Position numbers and translations under genes: made by a program. Below the pieces are notes generated by a model. That model had not been told where the DNA came from. It was given only the letters and a program-made list of their open reading frames with translations, and did no database searches. From Pelomonas sp046294815 (GTDB lineage Bacteria > Pseudomonadota > Gammaproteobacteria > Burkholderiales > Burkholderiaceae_C): a stretch of 30,788 bases of DNA. The stretch lies in NCBI GenBank assembly GCA_046294815.1, contig JBKBOJ010000038.1:1-30788 (forward strand), given 5' to 3'. Below are positions 15,850-23,604 of the stretch, in pieces (the first letter of the stretch is position 1; each line of letters begins with the position of its first letter).

Positions 15850-16802
15850 TCCCACACGAAAGCGGTTTTGGCGTCGAAGGGGTGGGTGGACTTCCAGTGC
15901 CGCGCGATGTCCAGCCGCCGGCACACCCACACGCGGTCGTGCGACTCGATGTGGTCGAGGAAACGCTGCAGTGCCCGCATGCGTCCCGGCCGGCCCAGCA
16001 GCCGGCAATGCATGCCGATGCTCATCATCTTCGGGCGCTCGGCGCCTTCCGCGTACAGCAGGTCGAAGGTGTCCTTGAGGTACTCGAAGAAGGGCTCGCC
16101 GTGGCTGAAACCCTGCGGCAACGCAAAGCGCATGTCGTTGCAGTCCAGCGTGTAGGGCACGACCAGGTGCGGCGCCAGGCTGCCGTCCGTCTTGCGCACC
16201 TGCAGCCAAAAGGGCAGGTCGTCGCCGTAGTAGTCGCTGTCGTACTCGAAGCCGCCGAAGTCGGCCACCAGGCGGCGCGTGTTGGGGCTGTCGCGGCCGG
16301 TGTACCAGCCCAGGCCGTGCGGGTCGCGGCCCAGCGTCAGGCGCTGCAGCGACGCCATGGCCTGCGCCATGTGGTCGCGCTCGGTGTCCTCGTCGACGTT
16401 CTGGTAGTGGATCCAGCGCCAGCCGTGCGAGGCGATCTCGTGGTTGAGCTCGACGAAGGCCTGGGTCACGTCGGTGTGCCGCTCCAGCGCCATGCCGACG
16501 CCGAACACGGTCAGCGGCAGCGCGCGCTGCTCGAACTCGCGCAGCAGCCGCCAGACACCCACGCGCGAGCCGTACTCGTAGATGCTCTCCATGCTGAGGT
16601 GCCGGGCCGGGTAGCTGGCGGGGTTGGCCATCTCGGACAGGAACTGCTCGCTGCCGGCATCGCCGTGCAGCACCGAGTTCTCGCCGCCCTCTTCGTAGTT
16701 CAGCACGAACTGCACGGCCACGCGGGCCTGGCCCGGCCATTGCGCATGCGGTGGGTTCTCGCCGTAGCCGATCAGGTCGCGGGGGTAGCGTGCAATGCTC
16801 AT
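15846..16802 (-). CDS. puuE: Allantoinase PuuE (polysaccharide-deacetylase fold)
   Basis: The 318-residue product matches PuuE-type allantoinases (~310-320 residues), which hydrolyse S-allantoin to allantoate and are unrelated to amidohydrolase-type allantoinases. Family wording is strong: MSIARYPRDLIGYG, QFVLNYEEGGENSVLHGD, YEYGSRVGVWRLLREF, GVGMALER, EIASHGWRWIHYQ, GWYTGRDSPNTRRL, YDSDYYGDDLPFW, and MMSIGMHCRLLGRPGRM near the end. I chose the ATG at 16802 because MSIARYPRD is the usual start and a GTAGGG lies just upstream; an alternative ATG at 16817 adds five residues. The stop overlaps the start of the UraD-AllC fusion by 4 nt. The gene faces uraH across a 49-bp divergent promoter region. 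Confidence 0.93.
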   Translation of the reverse strand: MSIARYPRDLIGYGENPPHAQWPGQARVAVQFVLNYEEGGENSVLHGDAGSEQFLSEMANPASYPARHLSMESIYEYGSRVGVWRLLREFEQRALPLTVFGVGMALERHTDVTQAFVELNHEIASHGWRWIHYQNVDEDTERDHMAQAMASLQRLTLGRDPHGLGWYTGRDSPNTRRLVADFGGFEYDSDYYGDDLPFWLQVRKTDGSLAPHLVVPYTLDCNDMRFALPQGFSHGEPFFEYLKDTFDLLYAEGAERPKMMSIGMHCRLLGRPGRMRALQRFLDHIESHDRVWVCRRLDIARHWKSTHPFDAKTAFVWE

Positions 16803-16851
16803 CCCTACACTTTGCATCAAGCCGCATGCGGCAACGCTGAACGAAATCCCG
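16803..16851. promoter_or_regulatory. Divergent puuE/uraH control region with a central 12-bp palindrome
   Basis: Only 49 bp separate the two start codons. A perfect palindrome, GCCGCATGCGGC, occupies 16821-16832. Its centre falls exactly midway between the ATG codons at 16802 and 16852. It is a candidate operator for a dimeric repressor controlling both arms of the urate cluster (MarR/HucR-, IclR- or GntR-type regulators do this elsewhere). No regulator gene is in the window. I cannot identify clear -35/-10 boxes. Confidence 0.4.
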
Positions 16852-17205
16852 ATGGGCAAACTGACAACACACGTGCTCGATACCGCCAACGGCTGTCCCG
16901 CGGCCGGCATGGGCGTGAGGCTGTACCGCTTCGATGCGCAAGGCCCCAAATGGCTGCGCAGCCTGCACCTCAATGAGGATGGCCGCGCCGACGCTGCGGT
17001 GCTGGAGGGGGCCGACTTCCTGCCCGGCCGCTACCGGCTGGTGTTCGAGGTGGCGGCCTACTTCCGTGCGCGCGGCGAGACGCTGCCCGAGCCGGCCTTT
17101 CTGGACGAGGTGCCGCTGGACTTCGGCATTGCCGACGCGACCAGCCACTACCACGTGCCGCTGCTGGCGTCGCCGTGGAGCTACTCGACCTACCGTGGCA
17201 GCTGA
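16852..17205 (+). CDS. uraH: 5-hydroxyisourate hydrolase
   Basis: The 117-residue product is a full-length HIU hydrolase, the transthyretin-like enzyme that turns 5-hydroxyisourate into OHCU. Hallmarks are MGKLTTHVLDTANGCPA (His7, equivalent to the first catalytic His), NEDGRAD (the catalytic Arg), ATSHYHVPLLASPWSYSTYRGS (second catalytic His) and the C-terminal YRGS signature. It has no signal peptide. ATG 16852 gives the family-standard length; in-frame upstream codons fall in the divergent promoter. It opens the plus-strand arm of the cluster, 117 nt before xdhC, and precedes the UraD step encoded on the other strand. Confidence 0.95.
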   Translation: MGKLTTHVLDTANGCPAAGMGVRLYRFDAQGPKWLRSLHLNEDGRADAAVLEGADFLPGRYRLVFEVAAYFRARGETLPEPAFLDEVPLDFGIADATSHYHVPLLASPWSYSTYRGS

Positions 17206-17322
17206 CATGGCGCCCCGCGCCCAAGCTGGTCACGCTGGACGCGCAGCAGGCTCGTCGCCCGCGCTGGGGGGCTGCGATGGTGGGCCGGCTTGGGCGCGGC
17301 ACGGCGCTCGGCCGCAACAGCC

Positions 17323-18084
17323 ATGAGTGCGCAGCAGATTCTCGTCACCGTCGTCCGCACCAGCGGCAGCGTGCCGCGCGAGGTGGGCGCCTGGATGCTG
17401 GTGACGGCCGAGGGTTTGAGCGGCACGGTGGGCGGCGGGCATCTGGAGTTCGACGCCATTGCCCGCGCGCGCGCCGCGCTGGCCGGCGGCGCGTTGGAGC
17501 CCGAGGTGCGCTATCCACTGGGCCCTGGGTTGGGACAGTGCTGTGGCGGGGTGGTGTGGCTGCGCTTCGAGCCCGTGGCCGCGGGCGCGCCCCCCCGGCT
17601 GCCAGCCGACTCGCTGCGGCCGCTGGCGCTGTTCGGCGCCGGGCATGTGGGCCGCGCCATTGCCCGCATCGCCCGAGACCTGCCGTTGGCGCTGCACTGG
17701 GTGGACAGCCGCGCGGACCAGTTTCCGGCCGACCCGCCCCCGGCGCATTGGCGCCAGGAGGCGGTGGATCCCATCGCCGACGCGGTGCCCGACCTCGCAC
17801 CGCGCTCGGCCGTGCTGATCATGAGCTACAGCCACGCCGAGGACTTCAACCTCGTCGCCGCCTGCCTGAAGCGCCAGCGTGAACGCGGCGACTTGGCCTT
17901 CATCGGCATGATAGGCAGCCGCACCAAATGGGCCAGCTTTCGGCATAGGCTGCAGGCGCGCGGCTTCGGCGCTGCCGAGCTGGACCGGGTGGTGTGCCCC
18001 ATCGGCGTGCCTGGCGTGGCGGGCAAGCAACCGGCCGTCATCGCGGTGGCGGTGCTGGCGCAGATCCTTGCGCTGCCTGCATAA
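17323..18084 (+). CDS. xdhC: Xanthine dehydrogenase accessory protein XdhC
   Basis: The 253-residue product begins MSAQQILVTVVRTSGSVPREVGAWMLV, the XdhC core, with GGGHLEFDAI and the QCCGG motif used in molybdenum-cofactor handling. A Rossmann domain follows (LFGAGHVGRAIARI, YSHAEDFNLV, FIGMIGSRTKWASF, CPIGVPGVAGKQPAVIAVAV). XdhC binds Mo-cofactor and inserts it into xanthine dehydrogenase. Most homologues have about 20 more N-terminal residues before the LVTVV strand; this one lacks them. A TTG at 17290 would add 11 residues but gives no family-like sequence. The dehydrogenase subunits xdhA/xdhB are not in the window. The 17206-17322 gap shows nothing clear. Confidence 0.9.
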   Translation: MSAQQILVTVVRTSGSVPREVGAWMLVTAEGLSGTVGGGHLEFDAIARARAALAGGALEPEVRYPLGPGLGQCCGGVVWLRFEPVAAGAPPRLPADSLRPLALFGAGHVGRAIARIARDLPLALHWVDSRADQFPADPPPAHWRQEAVDPIADAVPDLAPRSAVLIMSYSHAEDFNLVAACLKRQRERGDLAFIGMIGSRTKWASFRHRLQARGFGAAELDRVVCPIGVPGVAGKQPAVIAVAVLAQILALPA

Positions 18085-18150
18085 ACTCGCGCCCAGTCGC
18101 AGCGGTGTCGGGGGCCCGATCGTCGTCAGCCCCTGCGGACGCGACGCTTC

Positions 18151-18181
18151 CCGCCCCACAGCACCCGCCGTGGTGGGGCGG
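18151..18181 (+). promoter_or_regulatory. Stable hairpin just upstream of puuD
   Basis: CCGCCCCAC and CAC (separated by AG) on the left pair with GTG and GTGGGGCGG on the right around a CCGCC loop. This gives about 12 bp with a 2-nt bulge. It ends 20 nt before the puuD ATG, where only a weak ribosome-binding site is visible. No T-run follows, so it is not a standard terminator. It may block or stabilise the puuD leader, or end xdhC transcripts weakly. Confidence 0.3.
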
Positions 18182-18201
18182 TTCGAGATCACCACCGCGT
18201 C

Positions 18202-19389
18202 ATGGACATCTACCTGCTCGACTGGGCCAATCTGCTGCTGCGTTGGCTGCACGTCATCACCGTCATTGCCTGGATAGGCGCGTCGTTCTATTTCGTCTGG
18301 CTGGACAACCACCTCGTCCCGCCGAGTGCCCCCGACTTGAAGGCCAAGGGCGTGGACGGCGAGCTGTGGGCGGTGCACGGCGGCGGCTTCTACAACCCGC
18401 AGAAGTACCTCGTCGCGCCGGCCAACCTTCCCGAGAAGCTGCATTGGTTCTACTGGGAGAGCTACTGGACCTGGATGAGCGGCTTCGCGCTGTTCGTCGT
18501 GCTCTACCTGTTCAACGCCAGCCAGATGCTGATCGACCCGCGCGTGTACGCCTGGGGCGCGCCCTGGCAGGCAGTGCTGGCGGCGCTGGCCTTCCTGGTG
18601 GTGGGGACGGTGGTGTACGAAATCGCCTGCCACACGCTGGGCCGCACCCGGGACGGCGGCATCGGCAACGACGGCCGCGTGTTGGCCGTGGTGGCGGTGT
18701 TTGTCGTGGCGGCGAGCTGGCTGGCTTGCCAGCTGTTTGCCGGCCGCGCGGCCTTTCTCATCGTCGGCGCCACGCTGGCGACCCTGATGACGGCCAACGT
18801 GGCGCACTGGATCATCCCTGGCCAGAGGAAGGTCATCGCGCAGATGCGCGCCGGGCACAAGCCCGACCCCCTGCATGGCCAGCGCGGCAAGCAGCGCAGC
18901 GTGCACAACACCTACTTCGGTCTGCCGGTGCTGATTGCGATGCTCAGCAACCACTACGGCATGCTTTATCAGCATCCGCACAACTGGCTGGTGCTGTGCG
19001 TGCTGATGGCCGCGGGCGTGGCCATCCGCGTGTTTTTCGTGAAGCGGCACAAGGGCGTCAACAGCTGGGGCACCGTGGCCCTCGCGCTGGCGCTGCTGGG
19101 GGGCCTCATTGCCTGGATGGCGCCGCGCCCGCAGCCCGTCGCCCCGGGGGTGAGCGCGCCGGTCGCGCTGGCCCAGGTGCAGGCCATCGCCGCGCAACGC
19201 TGCCTGGCTTGCCATAGGGGTGAGGCGGCGCAGAAGGGCGTGCGGCTGGACTCGGCCGAGGCGCTGGTGGCGCGCAAGGCGCAGATCCACCAGCAGGTGG
19301 CCGTGCAGCGCCTGATGCCGCTGAACAATGCCACCGCCATGACCGAAGACGAGCGCGCGCTGATGGGCCGCTGGGCGCTGCAGCCATGA
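18202..19389 (+). CDS. puuD: Membrane-bound urate oxidase PuuD with C-terminal cytochrome c domain
   Basis: The 395-residue product fits PuuD, the integral-membrane urate oxidase that passes electrons to the respiratory chain rather than to oxygen. About eight membrane helices occupy the first ~310 residues (e.g. LLLRWLHVITVIAWIGASFYF, FALFVVLYLFN, VLAVVAVFVVAASWLACQLF). Conserved loops include HGGGFYNPQKY, LHWFYWESYWTWMSG, VAHWIIPGQRKV and QRSVHNTYFGLPVL. A C-terminal cytochrome c domain carries CLACH (334-338) for covalent haem. The gene makes 5-hydroxyisourate for UraH. Its stop overlaps the glycerate kinase start as ATGA. Confidence 0.93.
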   Translation: MDIYLLDWANLLLRWLHVITVIAWIGASFYFVWLDNHLVPPSAPDLKAKGVDGELWAVHGGGFYNPQKYLVAPANLPEKLHWFYWESYWTWMSGFALFVVLYLFNASQMLIDPRVYAWGAPWQAVLAALAFLVVGTVVYEIACHTLGRTRDGGIGNDGRVLAVVAVFVVAASWLACQLFAGRAAFLIVGATLATLMTANVAHWIIPGQRKVIAQMRAGHKPDPLHGQRGKQRSVHNTYFGLPVLIAMLSNHYGMLYQHPHNWLVLCVLMAAGVAIRVFFVKRHKGVNSWGTVALALALLGGLIAWMAPRPQPVAPGVSAPVALAQVQAIAAQRCLACHRGEAAQKGVRLDSAEALVARKAQIHQQVAVQRLMPLNNATAMTEDERALMGRWALQP

Positions 19390-20672
19390 CGCTGGAGCCG
19401 CGCGCGCTGCTGCGCCAGCTGCACGACGCTGCCGTCGCGCGCGCGCTGCCGGGGCGCATGCTTGCGGCGCATCTGCCACCCCCGCCCCAGGGGCGCACCG
19501 TCGTGCTCGGCGCCGGCAAGGCCGGCGGCGCGATGGCCCAGGCGCTCGAAGCGGCCTGGCCGGCCGACGCGCCGCTGACGGGCCTGGTCATCACCCGCTA
19601 TGGCCATGTGCCGCCCAGCTGGCGGCCGGGCCGGCTGGAGGTGGTGGAGGCCGCCCATCCCGTGCCCGACGCCGCCGGCCTGGCCGCCACCGGGCGGCTG
19701 CTGGCGCTGACCCGTGGCCTGACGGCCGACGACCTGGTCATCTGCCTGATTTCCGGCGGCGGTTCGGCGCTGCTGAGCCTGCCGGCGCCGGGCCTCACGC
19801 TGGCGGACAAGCAGGCCGTCAACCGCGCGCTGCTGGCCAGCGGCGCGTCCATCGCCGAGATGAATTGCGTGCGCAAGCACCTGTCCGCGATCAAGGGCGG
19901 ACGCTTGGCGGCGGCCTGCGCGCCGGCGCGGGTGCTGACGCTGGCCATCAGCGACGTGCCGGGCGACGACTCGGCCGTCATCGCGTCTGGCCCCACCGTG
20001 GCCGATCCGACCACCTGCGCCGATGCGCTGGCCATCTGCCGTCGCTACGGCATCGAGCTGCCTGCGGCCGCGCGCGCCGGGCTCGAATCGGGCGCCTTCG
20101 AGACGCCCAAGCCCGGCGACGCCTGCCTGGCCGGCCACGAGCTGGCCTTGCTGGCGACGCCGCAGATGAGCCTGGACGCCGCCGCGTCACTGGCGCGCGA
20201 GCAAGGCCTGGCGGCGCACATCCTCAGCGACGCGATCGAGGGCGAGGCGCGCGTGGTGGGCGGCGTGCATGCGGCGCTGGCGCGTGCGGTCGCGCGGCGC
20301 GGCCAGCCCTTCGCCAGGCCTTGCGTGCTGCTGTCCGGCGGTGAAACCACGGTGACGGTGCGCGCCGGCGAGCCCGCAGGCCGGGGTGGCCGCGCGACCG
20401 AGTTCCTGCTGGGCTGCGCGCTGGCCTTGCAAGGCGAGCCGGGCGTGTGGGCCCTGGCGGCAGATACCGACGGCATCGACGGCGTCGGCCCGCACGCCGG
20501 CGCGCTGCTGACGCCCACCAGCCTCGCCCGCGCCCGCGCGCTGGGCCTCAACCCGCAGGCGCTGCTGGACGCGCATGACAGCGCCGGTTTCTTCGCGCCG
20601 CTGGGCGACCTGCTGACGCCCGGCCCCAGCTTCACCAATGTCAACGATTTCCGTGCATTGCTAATCGTTTAG
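19386..20672 (+). CDS. Glycerate 2-kinase (MOFRL family)
   Basis: The 428-residue product is the two-domain MOFRL-type glycerate kinase, often annotated as hydroxypyruvate reductase or TtuD. Recognisable segments are VLGAGKAGGAMAQA, ISGGGSALLSLPAPGLTLADK, MNCVRKHLSAIKGGRLA (the conserved Lys), ISDVPGDDSAVIASGPTVAD, LLSGGETTVTV and ALAADTDGIDGVG. It makes 2-phosphoglycerate from glycerate. Its ATG overlaps the puuD stop by 4 nt. The link makes sense: allantoin breakdown gives glyoxylate, which glyoxylate carboligase and tartronate-semialdehyde reductase turn into glycerate. Those two enzymes are not encoded here. Confidence 0.9.
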   Translation: MTLEPRALLRQLHDAAVARALPGRMLAAHLPPPPQGRTVVLGAGKAGGAMAQALEAAWPADAPLTGLVITRYGHVPPSWRPGRLEVVEAAHPVPDAAGLAATGRLLALTRGLTADDLVICLISGGGSALLSLPAPGLTLADKQAVNRALLASGASIAEMNCVRKHLSAIKGGRLAAACAPARVLTLAISDVPGDDSAVIASGPTVADPTTCADALAICRRYGIELPAAARAGLESGAFETPKPGDACLAGHELALLATPQMSLDAAASLAREQGLAAHILSDAIEGEARVVGGVHAALARAVARRGQPFARPCVLLSGGETTVTVRAGEPAGRGGRATEFLLGCALALQGEPGVWALAADTDGIDGVGPHAGALLTPTSLARARALGLNPQALLDAHDSAGFFAPLGDLLTPGPSFTNVNDFRALLIV

Positions 20673-20747
20673 CGGCGCTCAAGCGCGTCGTACCGGGCTT
20701 TTCTTGGTCCTAGACTGCAGCGGTCACCATCGTCTCGGAGGAACCGA

Positions 20748-21587
20748 ATGACAGCTGCAGCGGAACGCTTCTTCGTCAAGCACAACGCCTTGCCCATGAT
20801 GCCGGAAGTGGCAGCGCGGCTGCTGAAGAGCTTCGACGACGACAACGTGGGCCTGGCCCAGATCGCCGCGCTCATCGAGAAGGACGCCACCCTGGCCGCC
20901 AAGGTGCTGCGCTTGGCCAACTCGGCGCACTACAGCCCGTCGCGCCAGATCAGCACCGTCATGGACGCCGCCCATGCGTTGGGGCTGGAGACGCTGCGCA
21001 ATCTGGCGATGGCGGCCTGTCTTGTTGGCGCTTTTCCCAAGGTGCAGGGGCTGGACCGCACGCTGTTCTGGCGCCACAGCATCGCGACGGCCAACTACGC
21101 CCGCATCCTGGCCGACATGTTGGGCGCCGACAGCGCCACGGCCGACACCGCCTACCTGGCCGGCCTGATGCTGCGCACCGGCCAGCTGCTGATGGCCGTC
21201 GAGGAGCCACAGCTGGTGGCCGACGTGGAGGCCCATGCCGCCGAGCCCGGCAGCCGCTTCTCGCTGGAGGAGAGCCGCTTGGGCTGCACCCATGCCGACG
21301 TGACCGCCGCGCTGGCGGCCCACTGGCGTTTCCCGGCACGCATGGTGGAGGCCTTCAAGGACGCCAACACGCCGCTGGAGATCCGACCGTTTTCGCTGAT
21401 CGCGGCGGTGCTGCATTTGGCCGAGGTGCTGGCCGACGCCGCCGAGCATCACGACGAGCCGGTGCAGGCGCTGCGGGTGGCCGTGCCGGAGCTGGTCGAG
21501 CACCTGCACCTGGACCTGGAGCTGCTGGCCGCCAAGGTCGCCGCAGTCGGCGATCCATCGGCCGAGGTGGAGCAGATGCTGCACTGA
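20748..21587 (+). CDS. HDOD domain signalling protein
   Basis: The 279-residue product is essentially one HDOD domain: HNALPMMPEVAARLLKSF, LAQIAALIEKDATLAAKVLRLANSAHYS, QISTVMDAAHALGLETLRNLAM, FWRHSIATANYARILAD and AYLAGLMLRTGQLLM. HDOD proteins resemble HD-domain phosphodiesterases but lack the metal-binding His-Asp set; here too the usual HD position reads LMLRTG. They act as signalling or protein-interaction modules, often tied to c-di-GMP or stress control, so enzymatic activity is not expected. A GGAGGA lies about 6 nt before ATG 20748. It starts a new unit 75 nt after the glycerate kinase, and nothing in the sequence ties it to urate metabolism. Confidence 0.88.
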   Translation: MTAAAERFFVKHNALPMMPEVAARLLKSFDDDNVGLAQIAALIEKDATLAAKVLRLANSAHYSPSRQISTVMDAAHALGLETLRNLAMAACLVGAFPKVQGLDRTLFWRHSIATANYARILADMLGADSATADTAYLAGLMLRTGQLLMAVEEPQLVADVEAHAAEPGSRFSLEESRLGCTHADVTAALAAHWRFPARMVEAFKDANTPLEIRPFSLIAAVLHLAEVLADAAEHHDEPVQALRVAVPELVEHLHLDLELLAAKVAAVGDPSAEVEQMLH

Positions 21588-21677
21588 CGCCGGGGCCACA
21601 GAAGCCCGGGCGCGGCGCGCGTGGCGGGGCGGACAGTTACCATCCCGCCCCCATGCTGCAGACTCAAGTTCCGTCTC

Positions 21678-22934
21678 ATGCCCGCGCCGTTTGAACTCCA
21701 GGTCGGCTGGCGCTACGTGCGCGCCGGCCGCGGTGGGCGGCGCAACCGCTTCATCAGCTTCATCTCCGGGGTGTCCATTCTGGGCATCGCGCTGGGGGTG
21801 GCGGCGCTGATCATCGTGCTGTCGGTGATGAACGGCTTCCAGCGCGAGGTGCGCGACCGCATGCTCAACGTCATCGCGCATGTGGAGCTGCTGGACCACG
21901 GCGGCCAGGCGCTGCCCGACTGGCAGGCCACGGCGGCCAAGGCGCGGCAGAACCCGGCCGTCATCGGCGCCGCGCCCTTCATCGCCACGCAAAGCCTCAT
22001 CGCGCGCGGCGAGGACATGCGCGGCACCGTCATCCGCGGCATCTCGCCGGCCGACGAGGCACAGGTGACGGCGCTGGGCGCGCAGCTCAAGGACGGCGTG
22101 TTCGCGCAGCTGCAGCCGGGTGCCTGGCACATCGTTCTGGGGGCGGAGCTGGCCCGGCAGCTGGGCGTGGGCGTGGGCGACAAGATCACCGTGGTGGCCC
22201 CGGGCGGCCAGGTCACGCCGGCCGGCGTGGTGCCGCGGCTGCGAGCGTTCACCGTGGTCGGCACCTTCAGCGCCGGCCATTACGAGTACGACTCGGGGCT
22301 CGCGCTGGTGCATCTGGACGACGCGGCGCGGCTGTATCGCACCGGCGGGCCTACCGGCGTGCAGCTCAAGCTGCGCGACGTGCACGACGCCCGCCGCGTC
22401 GCCGCCGAGCTCTCCGCCAGCCTGGGCCCGGAGATCCTGGTGCGCGACTGGACGCGCGCCAACGCCAACTGGTTCGACGCGGTGCAGATCGAGAAGCGGC
22501 TCATGAGCATCATCCTGACGCTGATCGTCGCAGTTGCGGCCTTCAACCTGGTCTCCACGCTGGTGATGACGGTGACCGACAAGCAGAGCGACATCGCCAT
22601 CCTGCGCACGCTGGGCGCGAGCCCCCGCTCCATCATGGGCATCTTCATCGTGCAGGGCGCCGTCGCCGGTGTCATCGGCACGCTGTCCGGCGTGGCGCTG
22701 GGCCTGCTGGTGGCCTACAACATCGACGTCATCGTGCCGGCCATCGAAGGCCTGCTGAACATCAGCTTCCTGCCCGGCAGCATCTACGTGATCAGCCAGA
22801 TGCCCAGCGACCCGCAGCGTGCCGACATCGTGCCCATCGCGCTGGTGTCGCTGGCACTGTCCTTCCTCGCCACGCTCTACCCGAGCTGGCGCGCCAGCCG
22901 CGTGCAGCCGGCGGAGGCCCTGCGCTATGAGTGA
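21678..22934 (+). CDS. lolC: Lipoprotein-releasing ABC transporter permease (LolC/LolE/LolF type)
   Basis: The 418-residue product begins with the family hallmark LQVGWRYVRAGRGG(R)RNRFISFISGVSILGIALGVAAL. It has one N-terminal helix, a large periplasmic domain (~50-270), then three helices (LTLIVAVAAFNLVSTLVM, IFIVQGAVAGVIGTLSGVALG, VSLALSFLATLYPSWRAS). The ending is RVQPAEALRYE. It extracts lipoproteins from the inner membrane for LolA. Only one permease gene accompanies lolD, so the complex is probably a homodimer (LolDF-like) unless a second permease is encoded elsewhere. ATG 21678 was chosen because MPAPFELQVGWRY is the usual start; no strong ribosome-binding site is seen. It overlaps lolD by 8 nt. 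Confidence 0.92.
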   Translation: MPAPFELQVGWRYVRAGRGGRRNRFISFISGVSILGIALGVAALIIVLSVMNGFQREVRDRMLNVIAHVELLDHGGQALPDWQATAAKARQNPAVIGAAPFIATQSLIARGEDMRGTVIRGISPADEAQVTALGAQLKDGVFAQLQPGAWHIVLGAELARQLGVGVGDKITVVAPGGQVTPAGVVPRLRAFTVVGTFSAGHYEYDSGLALVHLDDAARLYRTGGPTGVQLKLRDVHDARRVAAELSASLGPEILVRDWTRANANWFDAVQIEKRLMSIILTLIVAVAAFNLVSTLVMTVTDKQSDIAILRTLGASPRSIMGIFIVQGAVAGVIGTLSGVALGLLVAYNIDVIVPAIEGLLNISFLPGSIYVISQMPSDPQRADIVPIALVSLALSFLATLYPSWRASRVQPAEALRYE

Positions 22935-23604
22935 GCTGGTGCTGCAAGCCAGCGGCGTGACGCGCCGCTTCAGCGAGGGCGGGCTGGACGTGACCGTGCT
23001 GCGCGGTGTGGACCTGGCGGTCAAGCCAGGCGAGACGCTGGCCATCGTCGGCGCGTCGGGCTCGGGCAAGTCCACGCTGCTGCATCTGTTGGGCGGACTC
23101 GATGCGCCCACGCAGGGCAGCGTGATGCTGATGGGCAAGTCGCTGGCCACGCTTGACGAGGCAGAGCGCGGCGTCTGGCGCAACCTGCACCTGGGCTTTG
23201 TCTACCAGTTCCATCACCTGCTGCCCGAGTTCACGGCGCTGGACAACGTTGCGATGCCGCTGCGCATCCGCCGTCAGGCGCCCGCGCAGGCGCGCGCGGC
23301 CGCTGCGGCGATGCTGGAGCGCGTCGGCCTCGGCGCGCGCCTGCAGCACCGGCCGGCCGAGCTTTCCGGCGGCGAGCGCCAGCGCGTGGCCATTGCGCGG
23401 GCCCTCGTCACGCGGCCGGCCTGCGTGTTGGCCGACGAGCCCACGGGCAACCTCGATCGCGACACGGCCGACGCGGTGTTCGCGCTGATGCTGGAGCGTG
23501 CCCGTGAGCTGGGCACGGCCTTCGTCCTCGTCACGCATGACCGCGACCTTGCGGCACGCTGCGACCGGCAGCTGCGTTTGGTCGCGGGACAATTTCAAGC
23601 ATGA
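22927..23604 (+). CDS. lolD: Lipoprotein-releasing system ATP-binding protein LolD
   Basis: The 225-residue product is a complete ABC ATPase: Walker A GASGSGKST, Q-loop FVYQFHHLLPEF (the LolD-type variant), signature LSGGERQRVAIARAL, Walker B VLADEPTGNLD and the switch VTHDRDLA. It energises lipoprotein release with the permease encoded just upstream. The start overlaps the lolC stop by 8 nt, and its own stop overlaps the purU start as ATGA, so all three should be translated together. Confidence 0.95.
   Translation: MSELVLQASGVTRRFSEGGLDVTVLRGVDLAVKPGETLAIVGASGSGKSTLLHLLGGLDAPTQGSVMLMGKSLATLDEAERGVWRNLHLGFVYQFHHLLPEFTALDNVAMPLRIRRQAPAQARAAAAAMLERVGLGARLQHRPAELSGGERQRVAIARALVTRPACVLADEPTGNLDRDTADAVFALMLERARELGTAFVLVTHDRDLAARCDRQLRLVAGQFQA

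Noticed and set aside
13837..16155. A 772-codon plus-strand frame antisense to the UraD-AllC fusion and neighbours
   Set aside because: It has the same antisense artefact composition, and the minus strand carries the real catalytic motifs.
21626..21651. GGGGCGG/CCGCCCC inverted repeat before lolC as a terminator
   Set aside because: It has a short 7-bp stem, a 12-nt loop and no T-run. In such GC-rich DNA this is expected by chance.
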